A program made the position numbers and the translations under genes. Below, piece after piece: positions 5,969 to 13,315 of a stretch of 23,480 nt of DNA; the stretch's first letter is position 1, and each line of letters starts with the position of its first letter. Source of the stretch: a virus; the IMG/VR virus record IMGVR_UViG_3300033979_000587, positions 1 through 23,480 of that record; one strand, 5' to 3'. The notes below the pieces were generated by a model, which did no database searches, was not told the DNA's origin, and saw nothing but the letters and a program-made list of their open reading frames with translations.

Positions 5969-7668
5969 TCCCGCAAACCCCCAACCCCGTCATCCCCCCC
6001 ATCGAAGTCGAAGGCCGCCGCGCCGATGGCAGCTTCGTCGTCCGCTACCGAGGCCAAAAGCTCGCCGCCACCGAGGCCCAACTTCTCGCCATCCACCGCG
6101 AGCGCGAGGAGCAGATCGCCCGCATGGTCGAAGACCCTTGGCGCTACGGCTGGCTGAACCCCGCCTGGCAACGAGCCGATTCCGCCTACGACAGCCTCCG
6201 CGAGAAATTCCCCAAAGGCGTCACCGAACTCCTCATCCTCGGCGGCAACCGCTCCGGCAAGTCCCGCTACTTCGCCCGCCGCGCCATGCAGCACCTCGTC
6301 GAAAAGCCCGGAGCCAAAGTCTGGTGCCTCCAATCCACCGAAGCCGCCAGCATCCAAAACCAGCAACCCTACTTGTGGGAATACCTCCCCAAAGAGTGGA
6401 AACCCAGCGCCTCCGGCAAACTCAAAAAAGGGGCCGTCGCCAACATCACCTACTCGCAGAAAGGCGGCTTCACCGAGAACTCCTTTGTCCTGCCGAATGG
6501 CTCCCAATGCTGGTTCAAGTTTTACTCGATGGAAGTCACCTCGATAGAAGGTGCCGAGTTAAATTTCTGTTGGGCAGACGAATTAGTGACCCCGCTGTGG
6601 CTGGAAGCCCTTCGTTTTAGGCTACTTACCCGCGACGGCGAACTCGGCATCGGGTTTACACCGATCGAAGGCTACACCACCACCGTCAAAGAATACCTCG
6701 ATGGCGCGAAGACCTTGGAGGAATGCCCCGCTCCGCTCCTGCCCCGCTACCGCGACGGCCACCTCCTCGGCGTAGAGAGCGTCCCCCGCATCCAGCAATG
6801 CACCAGGGAAAAAGCCCGCGTCGTTTATTTCCACACCTCCGACAATCCTTACGGAAACCCCGAGGCCATGGAGACCGAGCTGCGCGGCAGCAACCGCGAG
6901 CGAATCTTGATGCGAGCCTACGGCGTCCCCACCAAAGCGCGGATGTCCATGTTCCCCAAGTTCCGCGAAAATGTTCATGTCGTCCCTCACGACAAAGTTC
7001 CCACGGCGGGAACCGTTTTCCACTTCGTCGATCCCGGCGAAGGGAAAACTTGGGCCATGTTGTGGATTCGATTCACCCCCGATGGCCGGTGCTGGATTTA
7101 CCGCGAGTTCCCCGACCAACTCGACTACATCGAGGGCGTCGGCTACCCCGGCCCGTGGGCCGAAGCCGATGGCAAGCTGCAAGACGGACGCCCCGGCCCC
7201 GCGCAAAAAGCCTGCGCCGGGTTCGGCTTCGAGGACTACAAGCGCCTCATTGAAGCCGCCGAGAAAGCCGACTCCGCCGAGCCCGCCGAGCGTTGGATGG
7301 ATTCCCGCTACGGCAACACCCCCACCATGACGCATGAAGGCGTGCGCACCCTCATCGAGCAATGCAGCGAGCGCATCGGCCTCGACTTCCGCGCCACCAG
7401 CGGCCAAGCCATCGTCGAAGGCGTCACCCTGATAAACGACTGGCTCGCCTACAACGACGAAGCCCCCGTAGATGCCCTCAACTCCCCCCGCCTCTACATC
7501 TCCGAGCGTTGCCAAAACCTCATCTACGCCCTCAAGACCTGGACCGGCAGCGACGGCAAACGCGGTGCAACAAAAGACTGGATTGATATTTGTCGCTATA
7601 TTGCGCTCTCCGGCGTCGAATACGAAGACCCCGCCTCCCTCCGCACCCGAGGAGGCGGCTGCTATTGA
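5965..7668 (+). CDS. terL: Terminase large subunit (packaging ATPase/nuclease)
   Basis: From the ATG at 5965, which overlaps the preceding stop by ATGA, this encodes 567 aa; an ATG 20 codons further upstream is also in frame but less likely. The ATPase domain has Walker A GGNRSGKS (93-100) and Walker B LNFCWADE (Asp205, Glu206). The RNase H-like nuclease domain begins at HFVDPGEGK (Asp356), with further acidic candidates in RWMDSRYG (Asp446) and near the end in KDWIDICRY (Asp538, Asp541). In this family the ATPase pumps DNA into the prohead through the portal and the nuclease cuts the concatemer. No clear small subunit adjoins it; the HTH proteins at 22 or 7695 are candidates. Confidence 0.93.
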   Translation: MIPQTPNPVIPPIEVEGRRADGSFVVRYRGQKLAATEAQLLAIHREREEQIARMVEDPWRYGWLNPAWQRADSAYDSLREKFPKGVTELLILGGNRSGKSRYFARRAMQHLVEKPGAKVWCLQSTEAASIQNQQPYLWEYLPKEWKPSASGKLKKGAVANITYSQKGGFTENSFVLPNGSQCWFKFYSMEVTSIEGAELNFCWADELVTPLWLEALRFRLLTRDGELGIGFTPIEGYTTTVKEYLDGAKTLEECPAPLLPRYRDGHLLGVESVPRIQQCTREKARVVYFHTSDNPYGNPEAMETELRGSNRERILMRAYGVPTKARMSMFPKFRENVHVVPHDKVPTAGTVFHFVDPGEGKTWAMLWIRFTPDGRCWIYREFPDQLDYIEGVGYPGPWAEADGKLQDGRPGPAQKACAGFGFEDYKRLIEAAEKADSAEPAERWMDSRYGNTPTMTHEGVRTLIEQCSERIGLDFRATSGQAIVEGVTLINDWLAYNDEAPVDALNSPRLYISERCQNLIYALKTWTGSDGKRGATKDWIDICRYIALSGVEYEDPASLRTRGGGCY

Positions 7669-7694
7669 CCTCCCCCCGTAAAATCAAAGCATCC

Positions 7695-7847
7695 ATGAAA
7701 CTACTCCGCCGCCGCGATGTCATGGCCCGTCTGGGCGTTTCCGCAAAGCAAATCACCAAACTCATCGACTCGGGCATTCTCCGCCCGATTCGCCGCCAAG
7801 GAGCCCGCGCCTGGTATCGCGCCGCCGACCTCGAAAAACTCGCATGA
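7695..7847 (+). CDS. Excisionase/MerR-type helix-turn-helix small protein
   Basis: From the ATG at 7695 this encodes 50 aa. It is nearly all one HTH_17-type domain: LLRRRDVMARLGVSAKQITK is the helix-turn-helix, and RPIRRQGARAWYRAADLEKL the wing. Proteins of this kind bind DNA as excisionases, small regulators or small terminase-like factors. An in-frame TTG at 7665 overlaps the terminase stop (TTGA) and would add 10 residues; which start is used is unclear, since neither has a ribosome site. Being next to the large terminase, a role in packaging-site recognition is possible. The stop overlaps the next ATG. Confidence 0.7.
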   Translation: MKLLRRRDVMARLGVSAKQITKLIDSGILRPIRRQGARAWYRAADLEKLA

Positions 7848-8098
7848 GCACCAAACGCACCGACAACCACGGCAGCCTGAGCCGCAACAAGAAAAAGGAA
7901 AAGGAAACGCACCCCACGCACAAAGGCTCCTGCACCATCGAAGGCCGCGAGTATTGGCTCAGCGCGTATGTGAACGAAAGCCGCGACACCGGAGAAAAGT
8001 ATTTCAAGCTCTACTTCGAGCAGAAGAAACCCCGCGAGGATTCCGCTGCCGAGCCGCATTCCGCCTCGCTCCCCGAGTCTCCCGACATCCCCTTTTGA
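7844..8098 (+). CDS. Small conserved-looking phage protein, unknown
   Basis: This encodes 84 aa. It begins with a Lys/Arg-rich stretch (NKKKEKETHPTHKGSC), followed by a short beta-type domain (IEGREYWLSAYVNESRDTG, YFKLYFEQKK) and an acidic, Pro/Ser-rich tail ending in PDIPF. The pattern 'GS...N..KE..THP...GS..I.G..YW.S.......G..Y..L.F' is one I recall from small phage proteins, sometimes compared with single-stranded DNA-binding proteins. The PDIPF tail also recalls SSB C-terminal tips. An SSB-like function is a hypothesis. It is coupled by ATGA upstream and TGATG downstream. Confidence 0.6.
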   Translation: MSTKRTDNHGSLSRNKKKEKETHPTHKGSCTIEGREYWLSAYVNESRDTGEKYFKLYFEQKKPREDSAAEPHSASLPESPDIPF

Positions 8099-8349
8099 TG
8101 AGCGCCGAAGACTTGCAAGCCGCCTGGTGCGTGCCGCCCGAGGAACTTTGGTTCCGCAGCGTCATCGCAAAAATTACCGACGCCATCGAGGACGCCGCCG
8201 AGATCACCTGTATGCCGCAGACCGCGCAGAACCCCGGCCTCCTCGCCCACAGCGCCGGTGGCCTCGAAGCCCTCCGCACCCTCCGCGAAGAAATCGAGCG
8301 CACCCGCGCCGAGGCATTCCAAAACAAATTTCGACAGGCAGACGCATAA
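8098..8349 (+). CDS. Small protein (83 aa), unknown
   Basis: This encodes 83 aa, largely helical. The N-terminal half contains PPEELWFRSVIAKITDAIED and the C-terminal half a charged helix (LEALRTLREEIERTRAEAF). The TGATG overlap with the preceding gene fixes the start. No family is recognised. It is the last gene before the 362-base non-coding gap, so it probably ends the terminase transcriptional unit. It could be a small structural or packaging accessory, but nothing in the sequence shows this. Confidence 0.6.
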   Translation: MSAEDLQAAWCVPPEELWFRSVIAKITDAIEDAAEITCMPQTAQNPGLLAHSAGGLEALRTLREEIERTRAEAFQNKFRQADA

Positions 8350-8484
8350 AACGGATGAGCGGCAGTGGAGCATGGCTTCGACCCGCCGCATCGAGGTCGG
8401 GAGGCGTCCGTATGGGGCGACCGCAACCTTGGAAACCCGGCGGCTGAAAAGGGAGTGCGCATCCCGTCCCTGTCTTCTTCCTCC

Positions 8485-8519
8485 CCCTCTCCGTGTCCTC
8501 TGTGTCCTCTGTGGTCAAA
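8485..8519 (-). repeat. Dispersed repeat, copy 2 (intergenic, minus strand)
   Basis: Read on the minus strand it contains GACCACAGAGGACACAGAG followed by GACACGGAGAGGG. It matches copy 1 at 32 of 34 bases and shares 20 consecutive bases with copy 3. The copy lies in reverse orientation in the gap before the scaffold gene, so the family is present on both strands. Confidence 0.8.
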
Positions 8520-8525
8520 TCTTTT

Positions 8526-8571
8526 TAGCCCCCGTTAGCACCCATTAGCTCCCGTTAGCGCCCATTGCGCC
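8526..8571. repeat. 10-base tandem repeat (TAGCNCCCRT)
   Basis: Four units, TAGCCCCCGT, TAGCACCCAT, TAGCTCCCGT and TAGCGCCCAT, lie head to tail from 8526 to 8565, followed by a partial TGCGCC. Units alternate CGT and CAT endings, so the array is also two 20-base units. It begins 6 bases after the dispersed repeat copy, suggesting one composite element. A protein-binding array is possible. Confidence 0.7.
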
Positions 8572-8711
8572 AGCACCCCCTTCCGCTTCGCAATTTTCGC
8601 AGGCATTTCCTTTCGCAAGCGAGGGCTGAACTGCTCGCCGCGAACTCCGTGGAAACCGTGCGGAGCCGCATAAAACCTCAGTTCTGACACCGCGACTTGG
8701 AGCAATAAACC

Positions 8712-9758
8712 ATGGACCAGACAGAATCAGCATTCAGCATCGGCGAAGTCATCGACGCGCTGGGAGTCACCCTCCCGACCGTAGATGAGACAACTCCGGC
8801 GGCCCCCGAGGCCGACCAGGAAGCAATCGCGGATGAGACACCTGACAATACAACCGAAGAAACCGAGACCGAAGATTCCCCCGAAGATTCGTCCGATTCG
8901 TCTGATCCCTCCGACGAAGCAGACGACGAGCCCGAGGAAACCGACGCCGACACCGACGACGAAGACCCCGACGAGGAGCCTGTAGAGGCCGCGCCCGCCG
9001 CCGTGAGGAAACTCACCAAGCGTGTGGACAAGCTCACCGCCCGCGCCAAAAGCGCCGAGGAGCAAGCCAACACCCTCCAAGCCGAACTCGCCGCCGCCCG
9101 GGATGCGCTGACCAAAGCTCAGCCCATCGTGCTACAAGACGCTGCCGACCCACTCGGCGATGTCACCACCGCCGACGCCCTCGAAAGCCGCCTCGCCGCC
9201 GCCAACACCGTCCTCGACAATGTGCCCGACCTCATTGCCAAGGCCGATATGGAAGGCGAAGTGGAAGTGCCCATGGGAGACGGCAGCACCCGCAAGTTCA
9301 CGAAGCAAGAGCTTCAAGACCGCCTGCGAGTCGCCCGCCAAATCCTCAAGTCCGAGCCCGCCCGCCGGAACTACCTCGCCCAGCGCGAAACCTTCCAGCA
9401 CGAAGCCCGGCAAGTTTATCCCGAGCTTTTCCAGGAAGACGCCCCGGCCCGCAAGATGATGCTCACCACGCTGCAAGCCTATCCCGGCATCGCCAAGCTC
9501 CCGAATCTCGAACTCATCATCGGCGACGCCATTCGCGGCCAAGCCCTCCGCTTCCAGCAAGCCGAGGCCATGGCCAAAAAATCCGCAGCGGCCAAGCCAA
9601 AAGCTCCCGCCGCTCCCGCGAAAACCGCCGTCGCTCCCAAGGTTGTCAGCCCCTCAGCCGCCCCTAAAACCAAGTCCAAAGCCGACCCGCTCGAAATGTT
9701 GAAGAAGTCAGGAAACCGTGATGCCGCCGAGAATTTCGTCGCCTCACTTTTCAACTAA
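8712..9758 (+). CDS. Capsid scaffolding-like protein
   Basis: This encodes 348 aa. The N-terminal part (about 25-95) is very rich in Asp, Glu, Thr and Ser (for example TETEDSPEDSSDSSDPSDEA). A coiled coil follows at about 98-137 (KLTKRVDKLTARAKSAEEQA), then a helical body and an Ala/Lys/Pro-rich linker near 290-325. The C-terminus (KADPLEMLKKSGNRDAAENF) is a short basic helix of the kind scaffolds use to contact capsid protein. Acidic, coiled-coil proteins immediately upstream of the capsid gene are usually scaffolds, which shape the prohead and then leave; no protease motif is seen. GGAG about 10 bases before the ATG supports the start. The assignment rests on composition and position. Confidence 0.7.
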   Translation: MDQTESAFSIGEVIDALGVTLPTVDETTPAAPEADQEAIADETPDNTTEETETEDSPEDSSDSSDPSDEADDEPEETDADTDDEDPDEEPVEAAPAAVRKLTKRVDKLTARAKSAEEQANTLQAELAAARDALTKAQPIVLQDAADPLGDVTTADALESRLAAANTVLDNVPDLIAKADMEGEVEVPMGDGSTRKFTKQELQDRLRVARQILKSEPARRNYLAQRETFQHEARQVYPELFQEDAPARKMMLTTLQAYPGIAKLPNLELIIGDAIRGQALRFQQAEAMAKKSAAAKPKAPAAPAKTAVAPKVVSPSAAPKTKSKADPLEMLKKSGNRDAAENFVASLFN

Positions 9759-9794
9759 ACCCAACCCAAAACTTAACACCCCCAAACCACCACC
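9759..9794 (+). promoter_or_regulatory. G-free leader of the capsid gene
   Basis: The 36 bases between the scaffold stop and the capsid ATG contain no G and only two T residues, so there is no Shine-Dalgarno site. This is striking for what should be the most strongly translated gene of the phage. An unstructured C/A leader suggests Shine-Dalgarno-independent initiation. Confidence 0.5.
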
Positions 9795-10805
9795 ATGGCA
9801 GCTACCCCCATCACCACAGTCAAAGGCCAACGCGAGGATCTTTCCGACGCGATGGTCCTCATCGAACCCGGCGACACGCCCCTGTTCAGCCTCTGCAAAA
9901 AATCAAAAGAGCCCACGAATGTTCTCTTTTCTTGGCCCGCCGACCGCTACAACGACCCACAAACCGCTGGCGTCCTCGCCAACGATGATGTCTCCAGCTT
10001 CGACGACCAGCACGCGAACCGCGAACTCCTCTCGGGCCGCATCCAAAAAACCCGCCGCAGCTTCCAGGTCGATGATCTCGTGGAGCAAGTCTCTGATTTG
10101 GCAGGAGTTGGCAAAAAGCAGGCTTTCAACAAAGCCGCCGCCAAAGCCCTCGTCGAACTCAAGGTGGACATCGAAGCCATCATGGGCAGCGACAACGACA
10201 GCCAGGTTCAATCCGGCGCAGCACCCTACAAAACTCGCGGCATCGGAAGCTGGGTCAGCTCTGTTGCACAATTAGACACAGCCACCGCCGTCCCCGCCGC
10301 GTTCCGCACCCCTGCCGCGTCGATCAACACCACCGCCACTGCTTCTCTCACCGAGAACAATGTCATTGATGTGTTGGAGTCGATGTTCAAGGTCCGCCGC
10401 GCTCGTCGCAACTACGACCTCGTTTGCGGAACGAGCCTCAAGCGTGCGTTCACCAACTTCATCCGCACCACAGCGGGCTCGACGAATGTCATGTCCTCCG
10501 TGCGCACCTTCAACAGCAATGTTTCCGACAAGAAGATCGTGAACACTATCGACCTGTATGAGGGAGATTTTGGCGTTCTCTCATTGCATGTCTCGACCTA
10601 CCTCGCTCATGGCGCGGCAGCCGCCGTTTCAGCCGCTCGCGGCTATGTGCTCGACATGGACCTCGTGTCCATCGGGTTCAATCGCAAACCAAGAATGGAA
10701 GAGCTTGAAGACCGTGGCGGTGGACGCCGTGGCTTCTGCGACGCCATTTTTGGCGTAGCGGTAAGCAACCCGCAGGTTCTCGGCAAATTTGCCGCAACGA
10801 CCTAA
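9795..10805 (+). CDS. Major capsid protein (SU10/DUF5309-like, HK97-fold)
   Basis: This encodes 336 aa. The N-terminus (TVKGQREDLSDAMVLIEPGD followed by TPLFS) and the segment around QVDDLVEQVSDLAGVGKKQA match the SU10 major head / DUF5309 family, which has the HK97 capsid fold. Later features also fit: a central helix with DIEAIMGSDND and a C-terminal strand region with YVLDMDLVSIGF and the Gly/Arg-rich turn DRGGGRRG. Length is usual for the family. It builds the icosahedral or prolate shell. It follows the scaffold gene and precedes a strong terminator hairpin, the expected place for transcript boosting or 3'-end formation. Confidence 0.85.
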   Translation: MAATPITTVKGQREDLSDAMVLIEPGDTPLFSLCKKSKEPTNVLFSWPADRYNDPQTAGVLANDDVSSFDDQHANRELLSGRIQKTRRSFQVDDLVEQVSDLAGVGKKQAFNKAAAKALVELKVDIEAIMGSDNDSQVQSGAAPYKTRGIGSWVSSVAQLDTATAVPAAFRTPAASINTTATASLTENNVIDVLESMFKVRRARRNYDLVCGTSLKRAFTNFIRTTAGSTNVMSSVRTFNSNVSDKKIVNTIDLYEGDFGVLSLHVSTYLAHGAAAAVSAARGYVLDMDLVSIGFNRKPRMEELEDRGGGRRGFCDAIFGVAVSNPQVLGKFAATT

Positions 10806-10817
10806 TTCCGCCCCCCA

Positions 10818-10876
10818 GCCCTTGCCGGTGGCCCCTCGTCTCGGGACAGGCCACCGGCAACCGGGCTCCCCTTTTT
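10818..10876 (+). terminator. Rho-independent terminator after the capsid gene
   Basis: A perfect 12-base inverted repeat, TTGCCGGTGGCC (10822-10833) and GGCCACCGGCAA (10849-10860), is flanked by GCCC/GGGC with a 2-base bulge. The loop contains a small GTC/GAC hairpin. TCCCC and a five-T run (10872-10876) follow. The T-run ends 4 bases before the ATG of the next gene, so termination must be partial, or the downstream genes have another start point. Confidence 0.75.
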
Positions 10877-10880
10877 GACA

Positions 10881-11228
10881 ATGGAAATCCTCAAAGAAGC
10901 CCTCAGCGACCTTCCCAGCGAACTCGCCGAAGGAGCGAAATCGGAACTCTTCTCGCAGTGGAACTCCCGCGCCGTGCAGGCCGACGCCCGCCAGCACGCC
11001 ATCGCCGCCGACCACGCCAAGCAAGACCTCCGCTCCATCGAAGGCGTGGGCGCTTTGACCCTCTCCGTTGATCCCCAAATTTATCACTTCTGGAATTGGA
11101 AAGTCCCCGGCTGCTGGCGCGACTCCGATTTCATCGCCTGGTTCAAACGCAACTTCCCCCAATGCGTCGTCAAATGCGGCGGCACAGGGAAGTTCGCCAT
11201 CCTCATGCCCGGCCTACGAACAGCATGA
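10881..11228 (+). CDS. Small protein between capsid and portal genes, unknown
   Basis: From the ATG at 10881 this encodes 115 aa. The first half is helical and charged (KEALSDLPSELAEGAKSELF, ADARQHAIAADHAKQDLRSI). The second half is Trp/aromatic-rich (YHFWNWKVPGCWRDSDFIAW followed by FKRNFPQ). No family is recognised. There is no ribosome site, because a terminator hairpin fills the leader. The stop overlaps the portal start by ATGA, so it is coupled to the portal. Position suggests a virion or head-assembly accessory protein. Confidence 0.6.
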   Translation: MEILKEALSDLPSELAEGAKSELFSQWNSRAVQADARQHAIAADHAKQDLRSIEGVGALTLSVDPQIYHFWNWKVPGCWRDSDFIAWFKRNFPQCVVKCGGTGKFAILMPGLRTA

Positions 11229-13315
11229 CTGAATCCGACGAGCCAGACCGCGACACGAAATACTGGATCGGCCAGCTCACCGAAGCCGCCACCGATGGCG
11301 GCTGGTTCTCCTCCGTCCGCTCGCGCAACTACGACACCCGCATGGCGCTGTGGGACGGCCAATCCTCCGATGGCAAAAAGTGGCCTGAGAATTACGGCAA
11401 AAATGTTTTCCCCTGGTCCGGTTCGAGTGATTGCCGCATCCGCCTCGCCGATCTCGTCTGCAACCGCGAGGCCCAGCTTTGCCTCACCGCCACCTTTGCC
11501 GCCCGCTTGCAAATGATGCCGGTCGAATCCTCCGACGCCCTATCCCGCACCGCCGCCGAGGCCGTGCTGAAGTGGATGCTCTTCACCCACTGCGCCAGCG
11601 ACCTCCGGCGCGAACTCGAACTCGCCCTCAACATCCGCGCCACCTACGGCATCGCCATCATGGGCGTCTTCTGGAAAACCACGACACGCATTGAGCAGAA
11701 GAGCGTCAGCCTCGAAGACCTCATCGTTATGGCCCAAGAGCAGGGCGACCCCGCCTCGCCGCTCGCCATGCTCATCGGCGCGATCCTCGACCCACTCCAA
11801 GAAGAAATCGCCATCGAGCTCGCCGAGCAATTCGCCCCCGGCACCGGCACCGCCGCCAATGTCCGCAAGCTCCGCGAAGGCGGCACCGTCGAATACACCG
11901 AGCCCTACATCTTTGAGAGCAAGCCCGAGTGGACCGCCCTCGAACCTTTCAACGACATTATTTTCCCCACCGCCACCTACGACCTCCAACGCGCCCCCTG
12001 GATCGCCCGCCGCGAAATGGTGACTTGCGAGGAGTTGGAAGAGCGCACCGTCACCGAAGGCTACCCCTACGACTTCTACGAGAAGGCCGAGAACTACAAA
12101 GGCACCAGCCTCTGGCCGATCTACGCCCACCAGAACACCAACCGCCGCGACTCCATCCTCTGGCAAGACCACCGCGACCTGGTGGAAATCTGGCATGTCT
12201 ATTCCAAGGAAACCGACGAGAAGACCGGAGCCACAAAAATCATGTGCCGGGTCATGCACCCGAATGTGGACATCTTCGCCAAGGAAGAAATCTCTCCCTA
12301 CTCGCACGGCGAATATCCTTTCATCGAACTCCCCCGCGAGCGCGTCACCCGCTGCCTCATCGAAGCCCGAGGCATCCCCGAGATCGTCAGCACCATGCAG
12401 GCGGAAATCAAAACCCAGCGCGACTACCGCACTGATCGCGCCGGAATCGCCATCCTGCCGCCCATGCGCGTGCCCGCCAACCGTGGCAAGCTCGACATCA
12501 TCCTCGGCCCCGCCGTGCAAATCCCCGAGCGCCGTCCCAACGAAATCGGCTGGATGCAACCTCCGCCCTTCGACCAAGGCACCATCGAGATCGAACGCGC
12601 CGTCCGCCGCGATGTGAATGAATACTTCGGCATGGCAGGCGAGGGGGTTGATCCCAACTATGTCGCCCTCGTCCAGCAGCACACGGTGGACCGCTGGCTC
12701 CGCGATTTTAAGGGCATCATCACGCAGACCTACCAGCTCATGCAGCAATACATGCTGCCCGTCCAAATCCTCCGCGTCTCCGGTGGCCAAGTCCTCCCCT
12801 TCCAAGCCGACCGCGAAAGCATCCAAGGCAAGTTCGACCTCATCGTGGATTGGGACGCCCGCAACCTCGACGCCGAAGCCCTCGGGGCCAAGCTCGACTA
12901 CATCAGCAAAGCCATCGTGCCGATGGATACCGCCGGAGTCATCGACCGCGCCGGACTCATCAAATTCATCATGAGCGCCGTCGATCCCGTCTTGGCCGAA
13001 ATGCTCGTCCGCGACCCCGGCCCCGCCGCCGCCATGGAAGCCAACGAAGAACAACTCGCCTTCACGAAAATCGCCGCAGGCACCGAGCCCGAACTTCCCG
13101 CCGAAGGCCAAAACCATCAGCTCCGCGCCCAAGTCCTCCAAGGCATCATAGCCGCCAACCCCGCCCTCCAGCAGCGCATCCAGCAGGACGAGATTTTCCG
13201 CAACATGATCGAAGCCCGCATGAAGGGTTTCAACTTCCAGATCCAGCAGCGAGAAAACGCCCAGATCGGCCGCCAAGGCACCCTGCCAGCCTTGCAACAA
13301 GGAGGCGCACAATGA
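11225..13315 (+). CDS. Portal protein
   Basis: This encodes 696 aa, similar in size to the large portals of P22-like podoviruses. The start overlaps the preceding TGA (ATGA). Portal-like signs include the N-terminal GKNVFPWSGSSDCRIRLADL, a typical entry into the wing domain, and a long helical stem region around ERAVRRDVNEYFGMAGEGVD. Next come VQQHTVDRWLRDFKGIITQT, with a YQLMQQYMLP helix, and a C-terminal Gln-rich barrel-like helix (QRIQQDEIFRNMIEARMKGF). Portals form the dodecameric ring through which terminase packs DNA and to which the tail attaches. It lies downstream of the capsid gene, the reverse of the usual order. Its 3' end carries a strong AAGGAGG site for the next gene. Confidence 0.85.
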   Translation: MTESDEPDRDTKYWIGQLTEAATDGGWFSSVRSRNYDTRMALWDGQSSDGKKWPENYGKNVFPWSGSSDCRIRLADLVCNREAQLCLTATFAARLQMMPVESSDALSRTAAEAVLKWMLFTHCASDLRRELELALNIRATYGIAIMGVFWKTTTRIEQKSVSLEDLIVMAQEQGDPASPLAMLIGAILDPLQEEIAIELAEQFAPGTGTAANVRKLREGGTVEYTEPYIFESKPEWTALEPFNDIIFPTATYDLQRAPWIARREMVTCEELEERTVTEGYPYDFYEKAENYKGTSLWPIYAHQNTNRRDSILWQDHRDLVEIWHVYSKETDEKTGATKIMCRVMHPNVDIFAKEEISPYSHGEYPFIELPRERVTRCLIEARGIPEIVSTMQAEIKTQRDYRTDRAGIAILPPMRVPANRGKLDIILGPAVQIPERRPNEIGWMQPPPFDQGTIEIERAVRRDVNEYFGMAGEGVDPNYVALVQQHTVDRWLRDFKGIITQTYQLMQQYMLPVQILRVSGGQVLPFQADRESIQGKFDLIVDWDARNLDAEALGAKLDYISKAIVPMDTAGVIDRAGLIKFIMSAVDPVLAEMLVRDPGPAAAMEANEEQLAFTKIAAGTEPELPAEGQNHQLRAQVLQGIIAANPALQQRIQQDEIFRNMIEARMKGFNFQIQQRENAQIGRQGTLPALQQGGAQ
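13299..13305 (+). promoter_or_regulatory. Strong Shine-Dalgarno site for the head-tail adaptor gene
   Basis: AAGGAGG ends 6 bases before the ATG at 13312. It fixes that start against the longer open frame that extends upstream inside the portal gene. Confidence 0.75.

Larger units (their letters stand above)
8350..8711. other. Repeat-bearing gap between the terminase and head genes
   Basis: These 362 bases hold no gene I would accept. A 30-codon ORF (8355-8447, Gly/Arg/Ser/Pro-rich, no ribosome site) is doubtful. The gap carries a minus-strand copy of the dispersed repeat (8485-8519), a 10-base tandem repeat (8526-8571), and a weak CTCCG/CGGAG hairpin near 8645-8665. No convincing -35/-10 pair or rho-independent terminator was found, although a promoter for the head genes might be expected here. 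Confidence 0.55.

Noticed and set aside
8355-8447. 30-codon ORF in the gap
   Set aside because: It has no ribosome site, no coupling overlap and a composition (Gly/Arg/Ser/Pro) expected from GC-rich non-coding DNA.
8350-8470. Structured RNA (ribozyme or tRNA-like) in the gap
   Set aside because: Short complementary pieces such as GCGGC/GCCGC and ACGGA/TCCGT exist, but no hammerhead core, tRNA T-loop or other known consensus could be matched.
8204-8518. Minus-strand ORF starting MTTEDTEDTERGR
   Set aside because: Its start is just the translated dispersed repeat, the rest lies antisense to the small gene at 8098-8349, and every other gene is on the + strand. It has no ribosome site or recognisable domain.
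9786-9798. CCACCATGG before the capsid gene as a eukaryotic-type start context
   Set aside because: The gene set is clearly bacteriophage. The match is a by-product of a C/A-rich leader and an Ala second codon.
11540-13312. Long minus-strand ORF opposite the portal gene (590 codons)
   Set aside because: It shows the same codon-bias shadow effect, with low-complexity Gly/Val/Asp/His translation and no start signal.
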